Source of the DNA: JAIPJA01 sp964390115
Lineage (GTDB): Bacteria > Patescibacteriota > Patescibacteriia > Patescibacteriales > UBA12465
Length of the DNA: 14,915 bases
Reading direction: 5' to 3'
NCBI GenBank assembly: GCA_964390115.1
Contig: CAYMGT010000021.1
Span: forward strand, 1 to 14,915
The notes under the pieces are model-generated. The model ran no database searches. It was not told where the DNA came from and saw only the letters and a list, made by a program, of their open reading frames with translations. Both the position numbers and the translations under genes were made by a program. Every line of letters begins with the position of its first letter. Position 1 is the stretch's first letter. Positions 1 through 6,639 of the stretch are shown piece after piece.

Positions 1-83
1 GTGCCGATGGTGGGACTTGAACCCACAAACCCGAAGGCACACGATTTTGAGTCGTGCGTGTTTACCAATTTCACCACATCGGC
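1..83 (-). tRNA. tRNA-Leu (anticodon CAA), 3' end at window edge
   Basis: Read on the minus strand, this folds as a class II tRNA. The 7-bp acceptor stem is GCCGATG/CATCGGC, and the D-arm carries GGTAAAC. The anticodon stem CACGA/TCGTG encloses the loop CTCAAAA, giving anticodon CAA, which reads the leucine codon UUG. A long variable arm around CCTTCGG and a T-arm GTGGG-TTCAAGT-CCCAC follow. The extended variable arm and anticodon together support leucine. The acceptor stem ends at position 3; positions 2 and 1 supply the discriminator A and the first C, so an encoded CCA tail is possible but lies outside the window. A consensus promoter sits about 20 nt upstream of the mature 5' end. Confidence 0.96.
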
Positions 84-100
84 TTGTTAAGCATGCTAGA

Positions 101-129
101 ATTATAATCAAAAGTAGCATAATTGTCAA
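101..129 (-). promoter_or_regulatory. Consensus sigma-70-type promoter for tRNA-Leu
   Basis: On the minus strand TTGACA (positions 129-124) and TATAAT (106-101) are separated by exactly 17 nt. Both hexamers match the housekeeping consensus perfectly. Transcription would start near position 94, about 11 nt upstream of the tRNA 5' end at 83. The -35 box overlaps that of the divergent parA promoter by five bases. Confidence 0.88.
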
Positions 130-151
130 AGATATTAATTTAGGTTATAAT
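123..151 (+). promoter_or_regulatory. Promoter for parA-parB
   Basis: TTGTCA (123-128, 5 of 6 consensus bases) and TATAAT (146-151) are separated by 17 nt. The predicted start point, near position 158, leaves a leader of only about 12 nt before the parA ATG. That leader contains no purine-rich Shine-Dalgarno motif. The -35 box overlaps the minus-strand -35 box of the tRNA promoter. Confidence 0.8.
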
Positions 152-169
152 AAAAGTAAATAAGAAAAT

Positions 170-928
170 ATGGGTAAAATTATTTCAATAGTCAATCAAA
201 AGGGAGGAGTAGGTAAAACAACTACGTCTGTTAATTTAGGAGCTTATTTAGCTCATTTAGGAAAAAAAGTACTCTTAGTTGATATTGACCCTCAGGCTAA
301 TGCTACTTCTGGACTTGGTATTGAACACCAAAAATTAGATAAAGGAATTTACGAGTCATTAATAGGATTAAAACCTATTTTTGAGGTTATAAAAAAAACC
401 GTTCAAGACAAATATCAAATAGCTCCTGCTACTATTTCCTTAGCAGGTGCCACTATTGAGCTAGTTAATTTAGAACACAGAGAGTATCGTCTGGCTAATA
501 TTTTAAATGAAATAAGAGATGATTATGATTATATAATTATTGATGGTCCACCTTCTTTAGGCCTACTTACAGTTAATAGTTTAACAGCCTCTGATGAAGT
601 TATTATTCCTATACAAAGTGAATACTATGCTTTAGAAGGTTTAAGTCAACTTTTAGAAACTATTTCTTTAGTGCAAAATCATTTAAATCCTAACTTAGGT
701 ATAATGGGAGCTTTAATTACTATGTATGACAAACGTAATAAATTATCTTCTCAGATAATGTCTGAGCTTTATCAATATTTTCCTAATAGAATTTTTCGTT
801 CAGTTATTCCTAGGAGTGTGCGTTTAGCTGAGGCACCGAGTTATGGTCGTTCAATATTGCACTATGATCCTAATTCTAGAGGTGGTAAAGCATATGATAA
901 TTTAGCTAAAGAAATATTAACTATTTAA
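170..928 (+). CDS. parA: Chromosome-partitioning ATPase ParA (Soj family)
   Basis: This is a deviant Walker-type ATPase of 252 residues, the usual length for chromosomal ParA/Soj. The signature Walker A motif KGGVGKTT is at residues 11-18, with both the signature lysine K11 and K16. Walker A' is VLLVDIDPQAN (34-44), with D38 and D40. Walker B is IIIDGPPSLG (122-131), where glycine replaces the more common cysteine or alanine. The C-terminal segment with IPRSVRLAEAPSYG is typical of the Soj group. ATP-bound ParA dimers bind the nucleoid non-specifically, and ParB stimulates hydrolysis, which segregates newly replicated origins. The downstream parB starts 4 nt after the stop, so the two are co-transcribed from the promoter at 123-151. 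The ATG at 170 gives an N-terminus that aligns with the family, and no Shine-Dalgarno is visible. Confidence 0.97.
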   Translation: MGKIISIVNQKGGVGKTTTSVNLGAYLAHLGKKVLLVDIDPQANATSGLGIEHQKLDKGIYESLIGLKPIFEVIKKTVQDKYQIAPATISLAGATIELVNLEHREYRLANILNEIRDDYDYIIIDGPPSLGLLTVNSLTASDEVIIPIQSEYYALEGLSQLLETISLVQNHLNPNLGIMGALITMYDKRNKLSSQIMSELYQYFPNRIFRSVIPRSVRLAEAPSYGRSILHYDPNSRGGKAYDNLAKEILTI

Positions 929-932
929 ATAT

Positions 933-1832
933 ATGGTTACAACTGGTTTAGGTAGAGGACTTAGTTCTCTTATATCTTCTAATAATAGTGGAGTGAATAA
1001 TAAAAAAAATATTAATCCTCAGAAGGAAAAGGAATTAGAAAATTCTATTAGTGATACTTCTATTTCGGATAGAATATTTAATTTAGATCCAAGTTTGATA
1101 TTAGCTAATATCGATCAGCCTAGACAAAATTTTGCCGATGAGCCATTGCGAGAGCTGGTAAACTCTATTTTAGAGCATGGCATCTTACAACCACTTGTTG
1201 TTATTAGAAATGGTGATAGGTTTGAATTAATTGCTGGTGAGAGAAGGCTTAGAGCAGCTAAAATTGCTTCTTTAAAGACAGTCCCAGCTATTATTAGAAG
1301 TGTTGATAAGCAAGAAAAATTAGAATTAGCCCTGATAGAAAATTTACAAAGAGAAAACCTTAATCCTTTAGAAACCGCAATTGCTTATCAGAAATTGATT
1401 GATGAGTTTGCTTTAACTCAAGACAAAGTAGCAAAGAAAGTTGGAAAATCTCGTCCTAGCGTAACTAATGCTTTGAGATTATTAGCTCTTCCACCAGAAA
1501 TTAAACGAGCTTTGAGTAATAAAAAAATTAGTGAAGCTCATGCCAAAGAAATTCTTAGTTTAAAGGATGAAAAGGATCAACTAAATTTGTTTAAAAAAAT
1601 TCTTCAACATGGCCTTTCAGTTAAAGCGACTTATGATATAAATAACGAGTATAAAAGATCACAGGGTAAAAAAACTTCTAAGTATGACTATAAAGATAGA
1701 GAAAAAGAAGACAATTTACGTAAATTTTTTAACTCCCAAGTAAAAATAAGAAGAAAAAAAGTTGGCGGGGAAGTAGTAATAACTTTTTTTGATGATGATG
1801 TCTTGCAAGATATTATCAATAAATTAAAATAG
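933..1832 (+). CDS. parB: Chromosome-partitioning protein ParB (Spo0J family)
   Basis: This centromere-binding CTPase has 299 residues and a full three-part architecture. The N-terminal motif LGRGLSSLI (6-14) is the ParA-interacting segment characteristic of chromosomal ParB. The ParB/sulfiredoxin-like CTP-binding domain spans roughly 50-150, with GERRLRA (102-108) and ENLQREN (136-142). A helix-turn-helix near 162-182 (TQDKVAKKVGKSRPSVTNAL) binds parS. The last ~60 residues are the dimerisation domain, after a lysine-rich linker. It follows parA by 4 nt in one operon. A canonical parS (centred on CACGTG) was not seen by eye, so the target site is probably elsewhere or divergent. The stop codon is TAG. 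The 124 nt that follow hold a weak hairpin and the next promoter. Confidence 0.96.
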   Translation: MVTTGLGRGLSSLISSNNSGVNNKKNINPQKEKELENSISDTSISDRIFNLDPSLILANIDQPRQNFADEPLRELVNSILEHGILQPLVVIRNGDRFELIAGERRLRAAKIASLKTVPAIIRSVDKQEKLELALIENLQRENLNPLETAIAYQKLIDEFALTQDKVAKKVGKSRPSVTNALRLLALPPEIKRALSNKKISEAHAKEILSLKDEKDQLNLFKKILQHGLSVKATYDINNEYKRSQGKKTSKYDYKDREKEDNLRKFFNSQVKIRRKKVGGEVVITFFDDDVLQDIINKLK

Positions 1833-1854
1833 ATTATTATTTAATATAAAAATA

Positions 1855-1885
1855 AATTGTTTAAGTTCAATTATATTATTTTTTT
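1855..1885 (+). terminator. Possible weak terminator after parB
   Basis: A short AATTG/CAATT hairpin (1855-1859 with 1868-1872) is followed, after six bases, by seven T residues (1879-1885). The stem is short and AT-only apart from one pair, and the T-tract is offset. This is only a candidate end for the parAB transcript. Confidence 0.25.
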
Positions 1886-1899
1886 ATAAGTAAAATTGC

Positions 1900-1928
1900 T
1901 TGACTAATTAAATCAAATGTGATATAGT
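1900..1928 (+). promoter_or_regulatory. Promoter for the sigma-region-4/HARE gene
   Basis: TTGACT (1900-1905) and TATAGT (1923-1928) are separated by 17 nt. A TG dinucleotide at 1920-1921 forms an extended -10 element (TGaTATAGT). Each hexamer matches 5 of 6 consensus bases. The predicted start near 1935 leaves a ~22-nt AT-only leader before the ATG at 1957. Confidence 0.8.
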
Positions 1929-1956
1929 AATATAGTCAATAAATAATAATATATAT

Positions 1957-2988
1957 ATGTCAAAAATTTTAGAACAAATTATTAGAGAAAAGAAGCAGGC
2001 GGAGTTAGATCGTCTCGATGCCTTAAAGGCGGTAAAAAAACTTTTTTTACAGTTAAAAGACAGAGAGCAAGATGTTTTAACTAGACGTTATGGTTTGTCA
2101 GGGGATAAAAAAGAAACTTTAGATAGTATTGGTAAGTCTCATCAGCTAACCAGAGAGAGGGTGCGTCAAATTGAAACAGCTAGCTTAACTAAATTAAGAA
2201 AATTGAGCGGTTTAGAAGAATACCTTAAGGATATTCGTCAAGCTACTACCGATCTTTTACAAGAACATGGTGGCTTAATGAAACAAGAATATCTTTTAGA
2301 TATTTTAGTTATGTCCTTGAAAGAGGCTGGTCAAAAAGATTTAGATAAGGTTCAGACACAGAATTTATACAAAAGCCATTTTGATTTTTTAATTGCTAAG
2401 CTTTTAAATAATGATGTCTCTAAGACTTCTACTTCAGATAATTTTTTGGCTTCATATAGGTTAAAAAATATGAAAACAAATCACTTTGAGGATTTAGTAG
2501 CTGAAATTGTAAATAAACTTAAAAATATTTCTCAAACTGTTAAGGTAAGTGAGCTCTTAAGTATTTTAAAAAATTTAGAAAATTACAAAAAACATGAGTT
2601 AACAATTAATAATGTTAGTCAAAGTGATTTATTTTCAGTATTTAAAAATAATATTTTTCCCGAAGAAGCAAAGATAATTAATGATGATAAAGCGCTTTAT
2701 TCATTTTTAGAGACTATTAAATATTTAGATAGAAATAAATTTGGAGAATGGGGTCTGATAGAGTGGAAAGAAATTAAACCTAAAACTGTTAATGATAAAA
2801 TTTATTTAGTTTTAAAGCATAATAAAAGACCATTACATTTTACTGAAATTGCTGAGAAAATTAATGAAGTTGCTTTTGACCACAAGAAAGCTAATGCGGC
2901 TACAGTTCACAATGAATTAATCTTGGATGATCGCTATGAATTAGTTGGCAGAGGCCTATATGGTTTGAAAACCTGGCGGGAGCAGTAA
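1957..2988 (+). CDS. Sigma-70 region 4 / HARE-HTH fusion protein, putative RNA-polymerase-associated regulator
   Basis: The N-terminal ~85 residues include a clear sigma-70 region 4. LKDREQDVLTRRYGL lies at 33-47, and the recognition helix with TRERVRQIE at 65-73 is the -35-binding helix-turn-helix of housekeeping sigma factors. There is no region 2 or 3, so it cannot melt a -10 element as a sigma factor does. The last ~70 residues (about 275-343) resemble a HARE-HTH domain, with LHFTEIAEKIN and the terminal GRGLYGLKTW. That fold also occurs in the Firmicutes RNA polymerase delta subunit. The ~190 residues between are helical and unrecognised. The gene has its own strong promoter and a terminator on each side, so it is probably monocistronic. 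It ends in tandem stops (TAATAA). Proteins of this architecture occur in CPR genomes; the function as a transcription regulator or polymerase accessory factor is inference. Confidence 0.85.
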   Translation: MSKILEQIIREKKQAELDRLDALKAVKKLFLQLKDREQDVLTRRYGLSGDKKETLDSIGKSHQLTRERVRQIETASLTKLRKLSGLEEYLKDIRQATTDLLQEHGGLMKQEYLLDILVMSLKEAGQKDLDKVQTQNLYKSHFDFLIAKLLNNDVSKTSTSDNFLASYRLKNMKTNHFEDLVAEIVNKLKNISQTVKVSELLSILKNLENYKKHELTINNVSQSDLFSVFKNNIFPEEAKIINDDKALYSFLETIKYLDRNKFGEWGLIEWKEIKPKTVNDKIYLVLKHNKRPLHFTEIAEKINEVAFDHKKANAATVHNELILDDRYELVGRGLYGLKTWREQ

Positions 2989-3013
2989 TAAAATATTTTT
3001 TAAATTTAGCCTT

Positions 3014-3044
3014 TAAAATCTCTGAATAAGGGATTTTATTTTAT
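3014..3044 (+). terminator. Rho-independent terminator after the sigma-4/HARE gene
   Basis: The stem TAAAATCTC/GGGATTTTA (3014-3022 with 3030-3038, one T:G wobble) encloses a 7-nt loop and is followed by a T-rich tract. It begins 25 nt after the stop codon and separates this unit from the long operon starting at 3084. Confidence 0.65.
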
Positions 3045-3054
3045 ATAAAAAATG

Positions 3055-3063
3055 TGCTAAAAT
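3055..3063 (+). promoter_or_regulatory. Candidate extended -10 promoter for the 3084-12361 operon
   Basis: TGcTAAAAT (3055-3063) fits an extended -10 element, with a start expected near 3070, 14 nt upstream of the ATG. The hexamer 17 nt further upstream (TTTATT, 3035-3040) is a poor -35 and lies inside the preceding terminator. A promoter is needed here because of that terminator, but the exact boxes are uncertain. Confidence 0.4.
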
Positions 3064-3083
3064 GTAATTAATATTATATTCAT

Positions 3084-4640
3084 ATGGAAATAAATTTAAA
3101 CTTAATTCCCATACAAGATTTTTTAGCTTTAGAACCTGAAGAAATGCTTTGGAAGTTTTTTTTGTATTTTGGATGGATGATATTAGTGGCTCTATTTTTA
3201 TATGGTGTATCAATTATTTGGCTATTTAAAAAACAAAATATTTATGCCGGTAAAATTAAATATATTTTTTTAGCCGTTGACATTCCTAGGGGAAATGAAC
3301 AAACACCTAAGGCTGTAGAAAATGTTTTTACCTATTTTTCTGGCGCTCAAGGTTCTATAAACTTTTTTGATAAATGGTTTGAAGGTAAATTTCAATTAAG
3401 TATTAGTTTAGAAATTGTTAGTATTGAGGGCTATACTCAGTTTGTTATCAGAACTCCTGAGAGATTTAGAGATTTAGTTGAGTCGGCTATTTATTCTCAG
3501 TATTCAGATGCTGAAATTAGTCAAATAGATGATTACACTAGCGATATACCCGTTAAATATCCTAATGATGAATATGATATTTGGGGTAGTGAGTTTATAC
3601 ACGCCAACAACGATATGTTGCCGATTAAAACTTATCCCGATTTTGAACATTCACTAGGTCCAGCAGAATCTCAATTTAAAGATCCCATGGCTAGTTTAAT
3701 GGATTTATGTAGTTCACTTGGTCCTGGAGAACAGCTTTGGCATCAGATAATTTTAGTACCAATTGGTTTTGAATGGATGATTAAAGGCGATTTACTAGTT
3801 GATAAGCTTTTGCTTAAAAAATCAGCTCATAAAAAGGGCTTGGATACACGTTTAATAGAATGGTTAGGAGATTTAAGTGAGATATTTTTTAGTATTTGGA
3901 AAGATGTAGAAGATAAAGATAAAAGAGAAGAAGATACCTCTTTGTCAATGATGGACTTAACACCTAAACAAAAAAAACAAATTGAAGGAATTAATCATAA
4001 AACTTCTAAATTAGCTTTTGAAACTAAAATTAGAGCAGTGTATGTTTACAGAAAAGAGTCGGCTAATACTTCTAAGGTGGCTAATGGTTTTATTGGTTAT
4101 ATGAAGCAGTTTGTAGATTTAGACTTAAATAATCTTAAACCTGATGTTAATTTTACTATGACTAAAGCAGAATATTTTAATCAGACTAAAAGAATAATAA
4201 CTAAGAAGAACAGAATCATTAATAATTATATTAATAGGTCAGCTAGTGAAGGTAGAAATCCGGGTATTTTAAATATTGAAGAATTGGCAACTCTATGGCA
4301 TTTTCCAGTTGAGGCCTCAGTTCAGTCTCCTCTTCTGCAAAAAGCACCTGGCAGGAAAGCTGAAGCTCCTTCAAGCTTGCCCTTGTCAGTAATGAGCGAG
4401 GAAGATAAGGAGAATAATTTTTTAGATGATAATTTCCAAAATTTAGAAGAAAAAGAGGGGCAAAATATCAATTCAAATTCTTCAGATATGGATATGGGTG
4501 GGTATGATAGTGATAATGAAGCTAAGGAAGAAAATGATATTTTTTCAAAAAATAATCAAATAAATAATTTAGATAACAACGACGAGGAATTAGAGGCAAA
4601 AAAGACGGGCACACCTCCTTCTAATTTACCTTTTGCTTAA
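3084..4640 (+). CDS. Membrane-anchored protein resembling the ATPase-less N-terminal part of a T4SS/HerA-type coupling protein (DUF8128-like)
   Basis: The protein has 518 residues. A single hydrophobic helix near 25-48 is followed by a cytoplasmic or peripheral alpha/beta region starting around residue 55 (YIFLAVDIPRG). A stretch near 399-433 contains ELATLWHFP, then QSPLLQKAPGRKAEAPSSLP. From memory, that local pattern is what links the N-terminal domain to the ATPase domain in TraG/HerA-like proteins of CPR bacteria and archaea. Here it is not followed by any ATPase. No Walker motif is visible anywhere, and residues ~435-518 are acidic, Asn/Ser/Asp/Glu-rich and probably disordered. The family resemblance (DUF8128-like) is from memory and moderately certain; the function is unknown. 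It is the first gene of the operon, and uppP starts 4 nt downstream. A partner ATPase, if one exists, is not in this window. Confidence 0.65.
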   Translation: MEINLNLIPIQDFLALEPEEMLWKFFLYFGWMILVALFLYGVSIIWLFKKQNIYAGKIKYIFLAVDIPRGNEQTPKAVENVFTYFSGAQGSINFFDKWFEGKFQLSISLEIVSIEGYTQFVIRTPERFRDLVESAIYSQYSDAEISQIDDYTSDIPVKYPNDEYDIWGSEFIHANNDMLPIKTYPDFEHSLGPAESQFKDPMASLMDLCSSLGPGEQLWHQIILVPIGFEWMIKGDLLVDKLLLKKSAHKKGLDTRLIEWLGDLSEIFFSIWKDVEDKDKREEDTSLSMMDLTPKQKKQIEGINHKTSKLAFETKIRAVYVYRKESANTSKVANGFIGYMKQFVDLDLNNLKPDVNFTMTKAEYFNQTKRIITKKNRIINNYINRSASEGRNPGILNIEELATLWHFPVEASVQSPLLQKAPGRKAEAPSSLPLSVMSEEDKENNFLDDNFQNLEEKEGQNINSNSSDMDMGGYDSDNEAKEENDIFSKNNQINNLDNNDEELEAKKTGTPPSNLPFA

Positions 4641-4644
4641 ATTT

Positions 4645-5445
4645 ATGATAGAGGCATTAATTTTAGGAGCATTACAGGGAATTTTTGAATGGTTGCCGGT
4701 TAGCTCTGAAGGTTTAATATTTATTGTTAAAACCAATTTTTTCTCTGGTAGTGGTGAGACCTTAGAAGACCTAGTTTCATATGTTTTATTTTTGCATTTA
4801 GGAACTTTTTTTGCGGCTCTAATATATTTTTGGCCGCAAGTAAAAAAATTACTAGTTGCAATTTTTAATTTTAATAAGGCTTCTAAATCAACTCAATTAA
4901 GCCTTAAATTCTTAATTATCAGCACTTTTATTTCAGGTATAATTGGTATCGTTTTACTTCAATCTTTGGAAAAATTAAATTTTAGTATAGAAAGTGGTGC
5001 TAAATATCTAACCTTAGTTGTAGCATTATTGCTTTTTATTACCGCTTTTTTACAGCTAAGAGGTGGTCAAGGCGGTAAGAGAGAGGCTGAGAAAATAAAA
5101 GTTAAAGATGGTATTATTTTAGGAATTGTTCAGTCTTTCGCAGCTTTACCTGGTTTGTCTCGCTCGGGCTTAACAGTTTCAAGTCTCTTAATGTTAAAAT
5201 TTAATAAACAAACTGCTTTACACTTAAGTTTTTTAATGAGCTTACCAATAGTTTTAGGAGGAAACATTATTTTAAATTATAAGGCGATAAGTTTTAATAT
5301 AGAATCTTTACTTGCTTTAAGTGCTTCTTTTATTTTCGGTTTACTGACTATAAAGAGTTTATTAATTTTAGCTAAAAAAATTAATTTTGGATATTTTGTT
5401 CTTATTTTTGCTATTTTGACACTATTAGCCACTCTTCTGATTTAA
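4645..5445 (+). CDS. uppP: Undecaprenyl-pyrophosphate phosphatase, UppP/BacA family (divergent)
   Basis: This polytopic membrane protein of 266 residues has the two signature blocks of the BacA family. The first is QGIFEWLPVSSEG (11-23), which keeps the (E/Q)xxxE pair as Q11 and E15. The second is PGLSRSG (169-175), with the essential arginine R173. The enzyme dephosphorylates C55-PP to C55-P at the outer membrane face, so the lipid carrier of glycan synthesis can be reused. The usual histidine of the first block (SSTGH) is leucine here (L24), and the EWLPVSSEG wording is closer to archaeal homologues than to E. coli BacA. An in-frame TTG at 4633 would overlap the upstream gene; the ATG at 4645 fits the family N-terminus better. 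It sits between the DUF8128-like gene and a glycosyltransferase, consistent with lipid-linked glycan metabolism. Confidence 0.88.
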   Translation: MIEALILGALQGIFEWLPVSSEGLIFIVKTNFFSGSGETLEDLVSYVLFLHLGTFFAALIYFWPQVKKLLVAIFNFNKASKSTQLSLKFLIISTFISGIIGIVLLQSLEKLNFSIESGAKYLTLVVALLLFITAFLQLRGGQGGKREAEKIKVKDGIILGIVQSFAALPGLSRSGLTVSSLLMLKFNKQTALHLSFLMSLPIVLGGNIILNYKAISFNIESLLALSASFIFGLLTIKSLLILAKKINFGYFVLIFAILTLLATLLI

Positions 5446-5463
5446 ATCTGTTAAAAATATTAA

Positions 5464-6639
5464 ATGAAAAAAAGTAATAAAAAAAATATAAAAATTGGTA
5501 TAGATGCTCGTTTTTATGGACCAGTTGGCAAGGGACTAGGTCGATATACTCAAGAGTTAGTTGATAGAATATTGGATTTAGATAAAGATAATTATTATGT
5601 AATTTTTTTATCACCCGATAATTTTGATAATTTCAAAATTTGTAGCTCAAAACATAAGAAGATTTTAGTTAAAGCTCGCTGGTATTCACTTAAAGAGCAA
5701 ATAATTTTTCCTTGGCAAATTATTAAGGAAGGTTTAGATTTAATTCATTTTACACATTTTAATGTACCTATCTTACTTTTCACTAAATATGTAGTAACAA
5801 TTCACGATTTAATTTTAATTAGATTTCCTGGTAAAAAAAATACTCAACTTAATTCAAAATTGTATCGTTTAAAATATTTAGCTTACAGGTTAGTAATTAG
5901 TTTAGCGATTTCACGATCAAAAAAAATTATAACCGTATCTAATTTTACAAAACAAGATATATTACAAGAATTTAAAGTTAAAAGTGAAAAAATTATCGTT
6001 ATTTACGAGGGTATTTTTAGCCCAAAAAGAAAAGAAGCTAAATCAAAATTAAATGACAAAGAGATTTTAAAAAGGTATAATATTAAAGAAGGTATGAAGT
6101 TCTTGCTTTATGTTGGTAATGCCTACCCTCACAAAAACCTAGAAGGTCTACTGCGTATATTTAAAGAACTTTCTAAAGACCCAAATTTGTACTTAGTTTT
6201 AGTAGGGAAAATTGATTATTTTTATAAAAGAATTCAGTTTTTAGCGGAGGAATTAAAATTGAATAAAGATAATTTTAATGCTAGGGTTATGTTTCCGTCT
6301 TATGTACCAGATAGGCACCTAGAGACCCTATTTTCTAAAGCTTTTGCCTATATTTTTCCCTCATATTACGAAGGTTTTGGTTTACCACCACTGGAGGCAA
6401 TGGCTAGGTCGTGTCCAGTTGTTAGTTCAGACAGAGGCAGTCTCCCGGAAATACTAGGACCCGCCGCCTATTATTTTGATCCCCGTAAACCGGAGTTAGC
6501 GATTAAAAGAATAAAATACTTCTTAGAAGACAGTAAACTGAGAGAGGATTTAACAGCAAAGGGTTTAGAAAGAGTTAAGTTATATGATTGGCAAAAATGT
6601 GCCCAGAAAACTTTAAATATATATAAGAAAATATTATAA
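5464..6639 (+). CDS. Glycosyltransferase family 4 (GT-B fold)
   Basis: The protein has 391 residues with the two-domain GT-B layout of family 4 retaining glycosyltransferases. The N-terminal acceptor domain starts KIGIDARFYGPVGKGLGRYT, including the glycine-rich loop typical of this family. The C-terminal nucleotide-sugar domain has FLLYVGNAYPHKNLEGLL and the diagnostic EX7E motif EGFGLPPLE (E303 and E311), followed by GSLPEILG. There is no signal peptide or membrane helix, so it acts at the cytoplasmic face. It is probably a mannosyl- or glucosyl-type transferase that adds a sugar to a lipid-linked or nucleotide-linked acceptor; the substrate cannot be read from the sequence. It lies 18 nt after uppP, and its TAA stop directly abuts the ATG of the DUF4012 gene. 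Confidence 0.9.
   Translation: MKKSNKKNIKIGIDARFYGPVGKGLGRYTQELVDRILDLDKDNYYVIFLSPDNFDNFKICSSKHKKILVKARWYSLKEQIIFPWQIIKEGLDLIHFTHFNVPILLFTKYVVTIHDLILIRFPGKKNTQLNSKLYRLKYLAYRLVISLAISRSKKIITVSNFTKQDILQEFKVKSEKIIVIYEGIFSPKRKEAKSKLNDKEILKRYNIKEGMKFLLYVGNAYPHKNLEGLLRIFKELSKDPNLYLVLVGKIDYFYKRIQFLAEELKLNKDNFNARVMFPSYVPDRHLETLFSKAFAYIFPSYYEGFGLPPLEAMARSCPVVSSDRGSLPEILGPAAYYFDPRKPELAIKRIKYFLEDSKLREDLTAKGLERVKLYDWQKCAQKTLNIYKKIL

Noticed and set aside
170..1832. A parS centromere site near parAB
   Set aside because: No CACGTG-centred 16-nt palindrome was found by eye in the window. A divergent site cannot be excluded.
1957..2988. Naming the 1957 gene a sigma factor (rpoD or sigA)
   Set aside because: Only region 4 is present; regions 2 and 3 are absent, so promoter melting is not supported.
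3013..3213. A 66-codon minus-strand reading frame over the start of the 3084 gene
   Set aside because: It lies antisense to a well-supported gene and a terminator, has no recognisable motif, and fits a chance frame in AT-rich DNA.
4633..4645. TTG at 4633 as the uppP start
   Set aside because: It would overlap the upstream stop region, and the ATG at 4645 gives the normal BacA N-terminus.
5411..5614. A 67-codon minus-strand reading frame spanning the uppP end and GT4 start
   Set aside because: It overlaps two real genes on the other strand, and its Phe/Tyr/Leu-rich composition is that of an antisense shadow.
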